From contig CAIQWB010000025.1 in NCBI GenBank assembly GCA_903875465.1, positions 1 to 64,000 of the forward strand: 64,000 nucleotides of DNA. The letters are read 5' to 3'. Origin of the DNA: an uncultured Verrucomicrobia subdivision 3 bacterium (GTDB taxonomy: Bacteria; Verrucomicrobiota; Verrucomicrobiia; Limisphaerales; UBA11358). A program made the translations under genes and the position numbers. Under the pieces are notes generated by a model, which did no database searches, had not been told where the DNA came from, and saw only the letters and a program-made list of their open reading frames with translations. Shown here piece after piece: positions 36,497-45,960 of the stretch (the first letter of the stretch is position 1; the number at the start of each line of letters is the position of its first letter).

Positions 36497-37753
36497 ATGG
36501 ACGTCTACGATCATCCCACCTTTAACATGGCGTGCCAGCAATTCGAGCTGGTCGCCGACCAACTGGAAATTCCCGCCGCCGAGCGCCCTCGCCTCAAATT
36601 TCCCAAACGCTCGATGATTGTCTCCCTGCCCATTCAGAGCGAGGATGGCAGCATGAGGGTTTACACCGGATTCCGGGTGCAACATCACCTGACCCTGGGA
36701 CCGACCAAGGGGGGCCTGCGCTATCATCCTGCAGTGTCCCTCGGCGAAGTCGCGGCTCTGGCCATGTGGATGAGTTGGAAATGTGCCCTGACTGGCCTGC
36801 CTTATGGCGGAGCCAAAGGCGGCATTGCCTGCGACCCGCACCAACTGTCACCCCGCGAATTGGAACACCTCACGCGCCGGTACACCCAGGAAATGATGCC
36901 GTTTATCGGACCGCAAGTGGACATCATGGCCCCGGACATGGGCACGAATGAGCAAATCATGGCCTGGATGATGGACACCTACTCCGTCAATATTGGGCAT
37001 TCCGTACCCAGCATCGTCACCGGCAAACCCGTCTCCTTGGGTGGCTCGCTGGGCCGCCGGGAGGCTACCGGGCGCGGGGTGGCGCATTTGGTGGCCCGGG
37101 CGGCGGATGCCATTGGCCTGGACCTCAAACAAGCCTCCGCCGTGGTGCAGGGGTATGGCAATGTGGGGGCGGTTTCCGCCCAAACCCTGGATGGTTTTGG
37201 CGCGAATATTATCGCGGTCAGCGACGTTTTCGGCGGCGTTTATAATGCCAGGGGGTTGGATCTGGCCAAATTGAATGCCCATGTCGCACGCCACCGCACG
37301 GTCAAGGGCTTTGCTGAAGCCGAGCCAGTTACCAACGATCAGTTGCTCTTGATCCCCTGCGATGTATTGGTGCCGGCGGCCATGGAACGGCAAATCACCG
37401 GGGCCAATGCCGGGCAGATCCAGTGCCGCATCCTGGCCGAGGGAGCCAATGGACCAACCACACCAGAGGCAGACGCCATTCTGGCCCGGCGTGACGAAAT
37501 CTTGGTGATCCCTGACATTTTATGCAATGCCGGGGGTGTGGTGGTGTCCTACTTCGAGTGGGTGCAGGATTTACAGAGTTTTTTCTGGAGCGAAACGGAA
37601 GTGATGGAACGACTTTACCGCATCCTGGACGAGGCCTTTGATCGTGTGTGGCACCGCGCGCGCGACCAAAAGACCTCCCTGCGTATGGCCGCGCTGGGCG
37701 TGGGGATTCAGCGCGTGCGCGAGGCGAAAACCCTTCGTGGATTGTTTCCTTAA
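36497..37753 (+). CDS. Glu/Leu/Phe/Val dehydrogenase
   Basis: This 418-residue enzyme carries out reversible oxidative deamination of an amino acid, most likely glutamate to 2-oxoglutarate, with NAD(P). The substrate pocket motifs are GPTKGGLRYHP (K71) and LPYGGAKGGI with the catalytic K107, and the Rossmann segment is VVQGYGNVGAVSAQTL. DIMAPDMGTNEQIMAWMMDTY is typical of the hexameric GDH I/GdhA-RocG group. The leader is AT-rich (36440-36470) with no clear Shine-Dalgarno sequence. It is monocistronic and divergent from the GH8-GH115 operon. Confidence 0.94.
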   Translation: MDVYDHPTFNMACQQFELVADQLEIPAAERPRLKFPKRSMIVSLPIQSEDGSMRVYTGFRVQHHLTLGPTKGGLRYHPAVSLGEVAALAMWMSWKCALTGLPYGGAKGGIACDPHQLSPRELEHLTRRYTQEMMPFIGPQVDIMAPDMGTNEQIMAWMMDTYSVNIGHSVPSIVTGKPVSLGGSLGRREATGRGVAHLVARAADAIGLDLKQASAVVQGYGNVGAVSAQTLDGFGANIIAVSDVFGGVYNARGLDLAKLNAHVARHRTVKGFAEAEPVTNDQLLLIPCDVLVPAAMERQITGANAGQIQCRILAEGANGPTTPEADAILARRDEILVIPDILCNAGGVVVSYFEWVQDLQSFFWSETEVMERLYRILDEAFDRVWHRARDQKTSLRMAALGVGIQRVREAKTLRGLFP

Positions 37754-37773
37754 AGAAATGGCTGGCCAGCCCC

Positions 37774-39654
37774 TCAGGGGAATTTCAATTGATAAAAACG
37801 CTGTTTCAGCCCGGGGTTGTTGGTGTCAGTAAAAGAAATGGCCCCCCCCGGCGAGGCGGTATTCGTTTGCCAGGGCAGCCAGGCCGTCGGTGCCGCGAGG
37901 TTGGTGGCCGCCTGGACGATGTAGATGCGGTTGGGAATGCCACCAGTGCTGGTGAGCATGGGATTGACACCGTTCAAAGTGGCCGTCACCCGTGGGACCG
38001 CCGCAATGACCACCGGCGCGATGGCGCTGGTAACGCTGCCGGCCGTATTGGTGACCACCACGCTATAATTGCCACTGTCGCTCAGCGCGGCCGGGGCGAT
38101 GGTCAGGTTGGTCGTGGCGACCCCAGTGAGGCTGCCGCCGTTGGCTAGGCTGGCGCTGCCTTTGCGCCACTGATAACTCAAGGGTGCCGCCCCACTGGCC
38201 GTCACGCTCAAGCTGACGCTGTTGCCCGCATAATTAGTCTGCCCCGTGGGAGCCGAGACCGCCAGGACCGGGCCAGCGATGATTAGCAATGCAGGCGCGC
38301 TGGTGATGCTGCCCCACTGATTCGTGACCACCACAGTGTAGGTGCCGGCATTACTGACAGCCAGGCTGGTAAACGTCAGGCTCACATTGGTGGCCGCGAG
38401 ATTGGCCGCAGCGGTTTGCGGATTAAAGCCCGGGGTTTGGGTGGCCACCAGGTTGGTGGCATTTTGATACCAGAACACCGCCGGCGTATTGCCCGTGACT
38501 GCGGCACTCAGCGTGGCCGTCGCCCCAATATTCGTGCTCAGGCTGGCCGGGGAGTTGGTAAAGCTAGGCACGTAGCCAAAGGACCAGTAGGAGTTATACT
38601 GCTGTTGGTTAACCAAAATATTGGTGCCGATGGAACTGTTGAAAACAATGAAATAGTTCCCACTATTGGCCGGCGTCACCTGGCTGGCCGGCAGCATCCA
38701 GGAACTGGTGGTGGGCAGGCCCGACGTCGATTGATTAAACCCCCACTGGTAAGTGTTCACCGCCGTGGCCACATTCGTAAGGGTGGTGGCCAGGGTCAGG
38801 GCGTTTCCCGCGGGATAGAAATTGGTAAAATTCAACACCAGATTATTGCTGCCCGGAGTCTGGCAGACGGTGAGGTAGCAACTGGCCGGGGTGGAAGCCA
38901 CTTTGTTACTGGCAATGAGTTGATATAAGCCGGCATTGGTTATCTGCACGTTCGTAAGGACGAGCGAATTATTCGTGGCTCCCGGAATAAAGGTGATCCC
39001 TTGTCGCCAAAAATAGGCCGGGGCGGGATTACCAATGGCCCCGCCGCTCAGGATGACCGTCGAACCAATTTGGGCGATGGCGTTTTGTGGTTGCACGGCG
39101 ATGGTGGGTGCGGTCTGGGCCAGTCCGGCGGGCTGAATGAGCAAACTGGTGGTACGGGCCGCGTCCACATTTCCCTTGGTGGAACAGCCGCTGGACTCGT
39201 AGGCAATCAGCCGGAAGGGCAGGTTGGTAAAGCTGGTGGTTAATGGGATATTCGGCGTCCCGCTCACGGTCGCGGTGTTGCCTCGAGTGTAGGTGATGGT
39301 GAGGCCCGGGGCCAGCGTTAACGATCCTGAAGCCAGGCAGCTCCCGTAGAAGCCGGTGTAACTGGCATTGGAAAGGGACATGGAGCTGACCGACCCCGCA
39401 TGGCCGCCCGAATAGGTCACTACGCCCGAGTAAAAAACCCCGTTGGTGGCGGAGGGCGGCGAGATGGAAATGCTCGAGGCACTGGAGATGGCGTCATACC
39501 CGAAGTAGGCAAGCCCGCCAGCCAGCCAGGGGAACACATAAGCCCAAGTCGGTCCGGCCGCGTTTTGCACGGCGGGCAGCACCGAGCGCAGCAAAGGCAT
39601 GAACGGCAGCAATCCCGCCAGGAGCAATGGCAGGCTTTGATTCAGTTTTTTCAT
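37774..39654 (-). CDS. Secreted protein with Ig-like repeats
   Basis: This 626-residue surface or secreted protein begins with a signal-like hydrophobic segment (SLPLLLAGLLPFMPLL). The chain is rich in Asn, Thr, Ser and Gly. It contains at least three immunoglobulin-like repeats, each with the pattern P.I...PQN..A..G..V.LS.GA.G.P.P.Y.W (about 182-265, 365-455, 460-550) and ending in ...SDSGNYSVVVTN. The final 80 residues (PNRIYIVQAATNLAAPTAWL ... RFYQLKF) are a C-terminal module seen in many Verrucomicrobia surface proteins. No catalytic domain is seen. It is 36 bases downstream of dsbD and could be the last gene of that operon. Confidence 0.85.
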   Translation of the reverse strand: MKKLNQSLPLLLAGLLPFMPLLRSVLPAVQNAAGPTWAYVFPWLAGGLAYFGYDAISSASSISISPPSATNGVFYSGVVTYSGGHAGSVSSMSLSNASYTGFYGSCLASGSLTLAPGLTITYTRGNTATVSGTPNIPLTTSFTNLPFRLIAYESSGCSTKGNVDAARTTSLLIQPAGLAQTAPTIAVQPQNAIAQIGSTVILSGGAIGNPAPAYFWRQGITFIPGATNNSLVLTNVQITNAGLYQLIASNKVASTPASCYLTVCQTPGSNNLVLNFTNFYPAGNALTLATTLTNVATAVNTYQWGFNQSTSGLPTTSSWMLPASQVTPANSGNYFIVFNSSIGTNILVNQQQYNSYWSFGYVPSFTNSPASLSTNIGATATLSAAVTGNTPAVFWYQNATNLVATQTPGFNPQTAAANLAATNVSLTFTSLAVSNAGTYTVVVTNQWGSITSAPALLIIAGPVLAVSAPTGQTNYAGNSVSLSVTASGAAPLSYQWRKGSASLANGGSLTGVATTNLTIAPAALSDSGNYSVVVTNTAGSVTSAIAPVVIAAVPRVTATLNGVNPMLTSTGGIPNRIYIVQAATNLAAPTAWLPWQTNTASPGGAISFTDTNNPGLKQRFYQLKFP

Positions 39655-39690
39655 TGGGTGATTTGCTGGGTGATTTTAAAAAGTGGGGGT

Positions 39691-41334
39691 TTAGTGCGCC
39701 GGAGAGGGCGTCTCGGTCGGCGGAGCCATCACCACAAAGGTAGGCAGGCCCATGGCTCCGAAATAGTCCAAGACTTCGCGCGCCGGTGATTCATTGGGGC
39801 GTTCCGCCGGGTATTTGACCACGATAAAGTCCTGCAAGTGTTTGACTACGGCACTTTGATTGAAAACGGTTTCTTCCATGGCAACGCAGTTCTTGCACCA
39901 ACTGGCGCGGAAATCAATGAATACTGGCTTATGTTCGCGGCGCGCCTGTCTTAGTGCCGAAGCGAGCTCCAGATTGGCATCGGGCACCACGGCAGCCGAA
40001 CCGGGGGCGGCGGCCAAATTGGTCTGGCTTCGCTGTGAATCATACAATCCCCAGGCCAGATGGGCATAATAGCAGGCAAAAACTACAATCAATACTCCGA
40101 AACCATGTTTGACCTGGTTCATCCATTTTCCCGGTTTGGGTAAAAACGTCAGACTGGCCCCCGCAAAAGGCCATGGCAGGGCCATGCCCAGACCCAATAG
40201 AAATGGCAGCAACAACCCGGCCACCTGGCCTTTGGCATAGAGGTTTGCCGAAAGTAGCAGCACCGAGATGACGACCGGGGCAACACAGGCCCCCGCCAGC
40301 AAGGCGGCGATGCCGCCGAAACCAAAGGCCACCAGCGAGCGGCTTTTCAAGCCCCGCACCTTGGTTCCCAGATTGCCCTCAAAGCGCGAAAAGTCCAAAT
40401 CCACTTTGCCGAACATGGCCAGTGCCAGAAAACCAAACACCAGGGCAATCACCACATTAAACCAAATGGAGGAGTTGAGGGTGCCAAATTTGGCCCCGGT
40501 CAGCACCACCATGAGTCCCAGCATGCCGTAGGTCATGGCCATGCCGGCGCCATAGACCGCACCGTGCATGAACCCTTCGCGCCGGGAACCGGCCGCTTTG
40601 CCGGCACCGATGATGGCCAGATTGATGGGAATCAAGGGCAATACACAGGGGGTGAAATTCAAACATAACCCGCCCACCAGAATGAGTAACAACGTAAGGG
40701 CCATCCCAGCCTGATTGAAGCGGTCCAAGGGATCACTACCCGAAAGCCCGGATTGGGCGTGGCGCAAAAAGTTCATAAATTCCACCGGTCCCAAATAGCC
40801 AGTCTGCCGGGCTTGCAATTTAAAACCCTGGCGTTGTTCGGTCCAGTCTTCCGCCGCCGCCACAGTTTTGGGCGGGGCAGAAACCGATTCAGCGTCCGGT
40901 TTAATAACCGCTGCCACTCCACTGGTGCTAACGAGAAATTCATGGCGCTCGGGAAAGTAACAGGCCGAGTTGCTGCAGCCCTGAAACTTAACGGTCAACC
41001 CGGCGGGCAGTGAATCCTCCAGGCGAATTTCGGCGGTAAAATCCTGATTGTAAAAATGCTTCTTCTGGCCGGTGACCTGATCCACCGCGGCCACTGGTGT
41101 CGGGATTTTAGCTGGCATTAATTCATCGCCCTGGGCGTTCAGAAAATGCAAGTGGTCGGCATACAAACGGTGATCGGGGGGAATGGCAAACGCAAAACGG
41201 ACCACCGTTGCGGCGGCGTTGGTAGCCAGCGTGGCGCTCAATTTAAAGGGACTCGGCGCCCGGGCCGCCTGCAAAGCCGGGGCCAGCAGCAGCAGTGCCA
41301 AAGCGAGGATACGCCTCCAACCGGCAAATCGCAT
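39691..41334 (-). CDS. dsbD: Thiol:disulfide interchange protein DsbD
   Basis: The protein of 547 residues carries electrons from cytoplasmic thioredoxin across the membrane. It has a signal peptide (ILALALLLLAPALQA), an N-terminal DsbD-alpha-like domain with FQGCSNSACYFPER, a central region of eight helices opening with LNFTPCVLPLIPINL and containing GACVAPVV (the two transmembrane cysteines), and a C-terminal thioredoxin domain with FRASWCKNCVAMEE (C480/C483). I chose ATG 41334; a TTG at 41364 overlaps the previous gene. It is the fifth gene of the DUF3570 operon and probably supplies reductant to its TlpA protein. Confidence 0.93.
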   Translation of the reverse strand: MRFAGWRRILALALLLLAPALQAARAPSPFKLSATLATNAAATVVRFAFAIPPDHRLYADHLHFLNAQGDELMPAKIPTPVAAVDQVTGQKKHFYNQDFTAEIRLEDSLPAGLTVKFQGCSNSACYFPERHEFLVSTSGVAAVIKPDAESVSAPPKTVAAAEDWTEQRQGFKLQARQTGYLGPVEFMNFLRHAQSGLSGSDPLDRFNQAGMALTLLLILVGGLCLNFTPCVLPLIPINLAIIGAGKAAGSRREGFMHGAVYGAGMAMTYGMLGLMVVLTGAKFGTLNSSIWFNVVIALVFGFLALAMFGKVDLDFSRFEGNLGTKVRGLKSRSLVAFGFGGIAALLAGACVAPVVISVLLLSANLYAKGQVAGLLLPFLLGLGMALPWPFAGASLTFLPKPGKWMNQVKHGFGVLIVVFACYYAHLAWGLYDSQRSQTNLAAAPGSAAVVPDANLELASALRQARREHKPVFIDFRASWCKNCVAMEETVFNQSAVVKHLQDFIVVKYPAERPNESPAREVLDYFGAMGLPTFVVMAPPTETPSPAH

Positions 41335-41354
41335 GGGGAGGTTCGTATTCACAG

Positions 41355-41573
41355 TTAGTTGCAACCGCAGCCACCGCCGCCAACCCCTTTGCCTCCAGTG
41401 GCCATTTCCCGGGAAAAGTACACGTGATCCATTTGGCCCTCACCCAAGGGGTCGCGGTCACCGCGCATGGTGTAATCAGCGAGTGTGCCCCGCTGCCAGG
41501 GTTTGACGGACTGACAACCGGTCATGGCCAGTCCAAAAAACGCGAGGCCGAAGGCAAGCAACTTGATTTTCAT
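41355..41573 (-). CDS. DUF4266 small lipoprotein
   Basis: This 72-residue lipoprotein has the lipobox GLAMTGC (C20) followed by QSVKPWQRGTLADYTMRGDR, which is the DUF4266 signature, and ends in a Gly/Cys-rich tail GGKGVGGGGCGCN. The two tail cysteines could bind metal or act as redox thiols (inference). It starts 4 bases after the TlpA-like gene. DUF4266 is known to sit with DUF3570, ApbE and thioredoxin-like genes; no molecular function is established. Confidence 0.88.
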   Translation of the reverse strand: MKIKLLAFGLAFFGLAMTGCQSVKPWQRGTLADYTMRGDRDPLGEGQMDHVYFSREMATGGKGVGGGGCGCN

Positions 41574-41577
41574 GGTC

Positions 41578-42078
41578 TTAATGCTTCAATAATGAGGCGA
41601 TTTCTTTTTCATAGGCCGCCTGGCTTTCACTGCCATGAAAGCCGCTGTGGACGAACGCGACCTTGCCGTCCGTCCCTAGCAAAAACGAACTGGGCATTAC
41701 GGACACATCTACTTTATCCACCAGTTTTTGCTTCGCGTCGCGCACAATGGTGAAGGCCACGTGATGGGTTTTGAGAAAGTCGTCCATGTCGCTTTTGTTT
41801 TCATCCACGTTAATGGCCACGATGACGAAGCCCGCCGGGCCGTACTTCTTTTGCAAGGCGTCCATTACGGGAAACGATTCACCGCAGGGACCGCACCAGG
41901 AGGCCCAAAAATCCAGCAGCACCACCTTGCCGGCCAGCGTCTCCGGTAATTTGCCCTCTAGTTGATAGCGGGCAAGGTCGGGGAGCGGGTCCCCGGTTTT
42001 CAGTCCGGCGTGGGCAATGGACCCGGTTACGTCGAAGGCGGCCGCCAGGATGAGGTTTTTAAGCAGGGATGAATTCAT
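41578..42078 (-). CDS. TlpA/ResA-type thiol-disulfide oxidoreductase
   Basis: This 166-residue secreted thioredoxin-like protein has a signal peptide ([18 protein letters not shown], about 1-24), the redox motif [14 protein letters not shown] (C62, C65), the TlpA insertion [20 protein letters not shown] and the cis-proline loop [15 protein letters not shown]. It should keep a partner protein's cysteines reduced in the periplasm, itself recharged by DsbD two genes downstream. The start overlaps the end of apbE by 20 bases, showing translational coupling. Confidence 0.9.
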   Translation of the reverse strand: MNSSLLKNLILAAAFDVTGSIAHAGLKTGDPLPDLARYQLEGKLPETLAGKVVLLDFWASWCGPCGESFPVMDALQKKYGPAGFVIVAINVDENKSDMDDFLKTHHVAFTIVRDAKQKLVDKVDVSVMPSSFLLGTDGKVAFVHSGFHGSESQAAYEKEIASLLKH

Positions 42079-43114
42079 GGAATTTTCGGGAGTAAAACCG
42101 CGTGGCGTTGGTGGTGATCACGCCAGCCGCGCCCGGGTGCAGGTCCAGCAGGCGCAAACCTTCCTGCGCGCCCAGGATGCAGGCGCTGGTGGCCAGCAGG
42201 CCGGCAATGGTACAACTGGGGGCAATCACCGTGACCGCGCGCACCTCGTTCAAGGCGGGATAACCCGTGCGCGGATCCAAAATGTGGCCGTACCGGATGC
42301 CATCCAGCACAAAGTGCCGCACGTAATCGCCCGAAGTGGCGACAGCATGATCCGTGACCGGCACACCAATCCAGGGCTGGCCGGGGGCCAGGGCATTGTC
42401 CAGACCGACGCCCCAGAAGGTTTTGTCGGGCGCGTGCCCCCGCGCCCGGACATCCTGCCCGAAATCCACTAAGACATTGGGAATGCCGCGTTGGATCGCC
42501 AGATTAAGGACGCAGTCCACCGCGTATTCCTTGCCGATGCCCCCCAAATCGATGGCCATGCCGCGCTGCGGCAGGAAAATGCCGCCGGGCCGGCGCTGGA
42601 TTTTGTTCCATCCCACCAACTCGCGGGTGGCTTGAATCGCCTCCGGAGCGGGCCGAACCGGCGGCGTTTGCTTCCAATTCCAAAGCTGGATCAGGGGCAG
42701 CGCACTTGGGTCAAATGCCCCCCGCGTGAAGAAAAACAATTCCTGGCACAATTGAAAGATCCGGTCCGTTTCCGGATCGGTCTCCACCCAATGCTCGCCC
42801 GCAGCGGCGTTGATCCGGCTAATCAGGCTGTCCGGAATAAACCGCGAATAGCGGGCCTCAAAGGCCGCCACCCAACTCACCACCTCGCGCTGAAATTCAC
42901 GAATTACGGCTTCTGACCCACCATGGGCATTCACCCGGCAATGGGTGCCCATCGCGTGAAATTCCAGACGGTTCAGGCTTTTATCCCGCCGTGTGGAAAC
43001 TGATTTAGCAACCCTTCGGGCCACGTCGCCAGCCCTGACCACCGGCAGCATCACGGCGCCACGCGCGGTGGGTGTCATGCGGTTGCCATTCGGTTGAGCG
43101 GTGGAGTGGATCAT
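42059..43114 (-). CDS. apbE: FAD:protein FMN transferase (ApbE family)
   Basis: The protein of 351 residues covalently attaches FMN from FAD to a Thr/Ser in target proteins. Family motifs are [50 protein letters not shown] and [11 protein letters not shown]. In the late metal-site segment, usually A-D-A-x-x-T, this protein reads [15 protein letters not shown]: the Thr remains but the Asp is Gly. No clear signal peptide precedes it from ATG 43114; a longer frame from 43180 overlaps the DUF3570 gene. The likely target is the DUF3570 product encoded 13 bases upstream. Confidence 0.9.
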   Translation of the reverse strand: MIHSTAQPNGNRMTPTARGAVMLPVVRAGDVARRVAKSVSTRRDKSLNRLEFHAMGTHCRVNAHGGSEAVIREFQREVVSWVAAFEARYSRFIPDSLISRINAAAGEHWVETDPETDRIFQLCQELFFFTRGAFDPSALPLIQLWNWKQTPPVRPAPEAIQATRELVGWNKIQRRPGGIFLPQRGMAIDLGGIGKEYAVDCVLNLAIQRGIPNVLVDFGQDVRARGHAPDKTFWGVGLDNALAPGQPWIGVPVTDHAVATSGDYVRHFVLDGIRYGHILDPRTGYPALNEVRAVTVIAPSCTIAGLLATSACILGAQEGLRLLDLHPGAAGVITTNATRFYSRKFHEFIPA

Positions 43115-43127
43115 TGGACTTGGCCCG

Positions 43128-44567
43128 TTAAAACCAGAGCCGAAAGCCAGCGCTGAAAATATTGGCGGAAGGATAAGCACTCTGTGAAGTCTGGCCGTCC
43201 AGGCCCTCCATCACGTAACGGGCATAACTCAAGTCGGCGGACCAATGTTTCGCCAGCCGGTAAGTCAGGCTCAAACCCAGGGTGTACGACTGCATTTCGC
43301 TCAAACGATAATCGGAGGAGTAAAACTCCGGTTTGGTGTTAAAGTCCGGCACGATGACGTAATAGTAATTAGCCGCCGTTTGGTAATAATAACGGAACGA
43401 AGGGGTTAAAACCCAGTTACGGCCGAATTTCTGATGCCAGGCCACCTCTGCCGTTTGGGCAAAAATTTCCGAGGTGTCGTGAAAAAACCGGTAGCCAAGG
43501 TCCAAACTGCCGTTCAGCGGGGTGATAAACTGGGTGTACGAGGTATAAAAAGTCACCTTGTCGCGATGGCGCGGCCGGACTTCCGGGGTCAGCGAGGCGT
43601 CGCTGGGGTTGGTTTGGAGAAAGTTTTGGAGAAAAATCACCCCCCGGTAAGGGTCGGCCAGATAACCATGCTCGGTCCCATAAGTCAGGTCGCAAGTGAT
43701 ATAGCTCTTGGGTGTCAGGATCTGGTTGATGCCCACCAGGAAATCATGGCTGATCTTTTTCTGCCAGTTCACCTCGGTGTCATCGCGCACCCGGTCGTTA
43801 TTGAATGACCAGCCGGCACTCAGCGTGGTGTTTTTTTGATTCAACTGAATGGCGTAATTCAGCGCGAGACCATAAGAGTGGTAATCGCTCTCCTTGCTAA
43901 CCGAAACCTCCGGGGTGAGGGTTTGAATGCCAAATGTAATGGGCGCATTCAGAGAGAACGCCCGTCGATGATCCTTCAGATGCGTGACTGGCACCTTGGT
44001 GTTTCGGAAATTCGGATTATTCGTCAGGCTGTTATAACTGCCCGCGGCGCTGTTGGTGGCCTGACCGGCAATATTATAAGTGGAGGCAATATAATTGGTA
44101 TAATCCTGGGAGGTCGCAAAATAACCACCGGTTAGCAAGGACAGGTTGCCGGGGTCACCCGCATTCAATTGGAGCAGTTGATTATAGGCCGTTTGATAAA
44201 AATCCGCGAATTTGGGATAAGGCCATTGTGACTGCGGGGGCGCGCCGGTGGGGGTCGCCCCGGAAATGGCGTCCTCCACATATTTACCGCTGAGCTTGAG
44301 GAACTTGTTGACGGTGACATCGGCCAGGACCGAGTCCGTGTCCACATTGATGCGGTTATCATCCTCGCGATACCACTCGTGGCGGTAATCAATATGATCC
44401 TCCTCCGCCAGCACCCGGTTGGTTCGGGCGAGCAAAAGCAGGATCAGTAATAAGTACAGGTGACGGCTGGTGTTCCAGTTTGGCCACCGCTCCATTGAAA
44501 AACAGGGAATCATTTTAAACATGGCTGCCTTCTCCATAACCAAACGACCAACCTGCCAAAACCGCAC
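43128..44567 (-). CDS. DUF3570 protein, predicted outer-membrane barrel with flavinylation motif
   Basis: This protein of up to 479 residues has a hydrophobic signal segment (HLYLLLILLLLARTNRVLA, about 37-54), so the true start may be a Met at 11, 16, 19 or 25. The mature chain alternates short aromatic strands (for example SYTLGLSLTYRLAKHWSADL), ends in FSAGFRLWF with a terminal Phe, and fits an outer-membrane beta-barrel of the DUF3570 family. Residues 99-107, DAISGATPT, match the consensus for ApbE-mediated FMN attachment (D-x-x-S/T-G-A-T/S), with T105 as acceptor candidate. It heads the operon with apbE, tlpA-like, DUF4266 and dsbD genes. Confidence 0.85.
   Translation of the reverse strand: MRFWQVGRLVMEKAAMFKMIPCFSMERWPNWNTSRHLYLLLILLLLARTNRVLAEEDHIDYRHEWYREDDNRINVDTDSVLADVTVNKFLKLSGKYVEDAISGATPTGAPPQSQWPYPKFADFYQTAYNQLLQLNAGDPGNLSLLTGGYFATSQDYTNYIASTYNIAGQATNSAAGSYNSLTNNPNFRNTKVPVTHLKDHRRAFSLNAPITFGIQTLTPEVSVSKESDYHSYGLALNYAIQLNQKNTTLSAGWSFNNDRVRDDTEVNWQKKISHDFLVGINQILTPKSYITCDLTYGTEHGYLADPYRGVIFLQNFLQTNPSDASLTPEVRPRHRDKVTFYTSYTQFITPLNGSLDLGYRFFHDTSEIFAQTAEVAWHQKFGRNWVLTPSFRYYYQTAANYYYVIVPDFNTKPEFYSSDYRLSEMQSYTLGLSLTYRLAKHWSADLSYARYVMEGLDGQTSQSAYPSANIFSAGFRLWF
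44247..44273 (-). other. Predicted FMN-attachment motif in the DUF3570 gene
   Basis: These 27 bases encode DAISGATPT (residues 99-107), resembling the flavinylated sites of NqrC/RnfG-type FMN-binding domains (DAxSGATxT). The next gene is the FMN transferase. Modification is predicted from motif and context only. Confidence 0.55.
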
Positions 44568-44762
44568 CTGCCGCTTACCTTTGCCCCGCCCTGATTAAGC
44601 AAAAGACCCGGCGCACCCAGACCCATTTAAACACCAGCCAGGCCACCGGCCTGAAATTTCATCGCGGTGCATGCCTTGCACCGCCTGTAACAACCTAATC
44701 TACCATTATGACAAAAATAGAATGGTCGAAAACCGGCTGGCAAGTCCAAATAATTATTTTTA

Positions 44763-45728
44763 TTAGACCACCCGGTCTCGCAAACTGGCACCGGCCTGAT
44801 AACGTTCAAAGTTCTTCAAGAAATGGCCTACAAGCGACTCTGCCTCCTGATAATGCCCCCCGGCAATGTGCGGTGTGATGTGACAATTAGGCGCTCGCAG
44901 CAGGGGGTGTTCCGGGGGCAGCGGTTCCGGGTCGGTAACATCCAGCCAGGCGGCGGCGAGGCGACCGGATTGCAACGCGTCAAAGAGAACACCCTGGTCC
45001 ACGGTGGTGCCGCGCCCGATGTTATAAAACACGGCGCCCAGCTTCATTTGGGCAAAGCGTTCGGCCGCAAAAAAGTGTCGCGAATCCGGGTTGTCTGGCA
45101 GGAGGTTCACCACGGCATCTGCCTGCGCCAGGGCCGTGGGCAGGCCGGCCTGCGTGACCACGGGCACCGTTTCATCCCCCCGGGACCGGCGGCGATACGC
45201 CACCATGGATAGGCCAAACGGACGAAGTAATTCGACCAACCGGATGCCAATGGCCCCGTACCCCAGCAAGAGCACGTTTTGCCCGCCCATCATCGTGCAA
45301 CCGCTGCGCAGGGCATTCCACTCCGGCGAACCGCTGCCGCACTGGGTGCGCAGTGCCGCCGGCAGCAGGCGGGCCTGGGCCAGCATGAAGGCCAGCACTT
45401 GTTCCGCACAGGGACCGGCATAAACTGTCGAGCTGTTGGTGACCTGCAATCCCGTCCGTGCCGCCGCGGCGCGAAAGTCGGGCGTGTCAAAACGGGTGTA
45501 GCCGGCACTCGCCACTTGCAACCAGCGTAATTGCCCGGCGGCCAGCACGCTCGCCACGGCTGGCTGGCCGAAGGCCACCTCCGCCGCCTGCACGGCCGGA
45601 TCAAAGCCCGCCTGGGCCAGCACGGAACCTGCCCGGATGGCCGGGTAGATCACCTGATGCGGGGCCACCCCCGCTTCCAGCAGGGTCTTGGCGGCGGGGC
45701 TTAAATCCAGGTCGCAAAAAATGTTCAT
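44763..45728 (-). CDS. D-2-hydroxyacid dehydrogenase family protein
   Basis: This 321-residue NAD-dependent dehydrogenase is of the D-isomer-specific 2-hydroxyacid family. The Rossmann motif is VLLLGYGAIGIRLVEL; the substrate arginine lies in YNIGRGTTVDQGVL (in place of the usual NxxRG); the acid is in LDVTDPEPLPPEHPL; and the catalytic His is in HITPHIAGGH. The N-terminal catalytic half is divergent, so phosphoglycerate dehydrogenase is unlikely and a glyoxylate/hydroxypyruvate-type reductase is possible. It is monocistronic, 195 bases upstream (in reading sense) of nothing related; substrate unknown. Confidence 0.87.
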   Translation of the reverse strand: MNIFCDLDLSPAAKTLLEAGVAPHQVIYPAIRAGSVLAQAGFDPAVQAAEVAFGQPAVASVLAAGQLRWLQVASAGYTRFDTPDFRAAAARTGLQVTNSSTVYAGPCAEQVLAFMLAQARLLPAALRTQCGSGSPEWNALRSGCTMMGGQNVLLLGYGAIGIRLVELLRPFGLSMVAYRRRSRGDETVPVVTQAGLPTALAQADAVVNLLPDNPDSRHFFAAERFAQMKLGAVFYNIGRGTTVDQGVLFDALQSGRLAAAWLDVTDPEPLPPEHPLLRAPNCHITPHIAGGHYQEAESLVGHFLKNFERYQAGASLRDRVV

Positions 45729-45960
45729 GGTGCTTGCTCAGATCAACCGGCGGGCAAAACCTGCGCCCGGTCCGGAAAAATGTCCAATCATTTTTGCCAG
45801 ACCGGCCCAACTGCTGGGATCTTTCCGCAAAAGCAGGATGTTTTTGGTGAAATTTTTAAAGCGGCGGCCGTTGGAATTTGGTAGAAAGAGGCCGCACGGA
45901 AAATGCGACACCCAATCTGAACCCAAGAAAATCACTAAAGCTCGAAAGGACCCACCCCAA

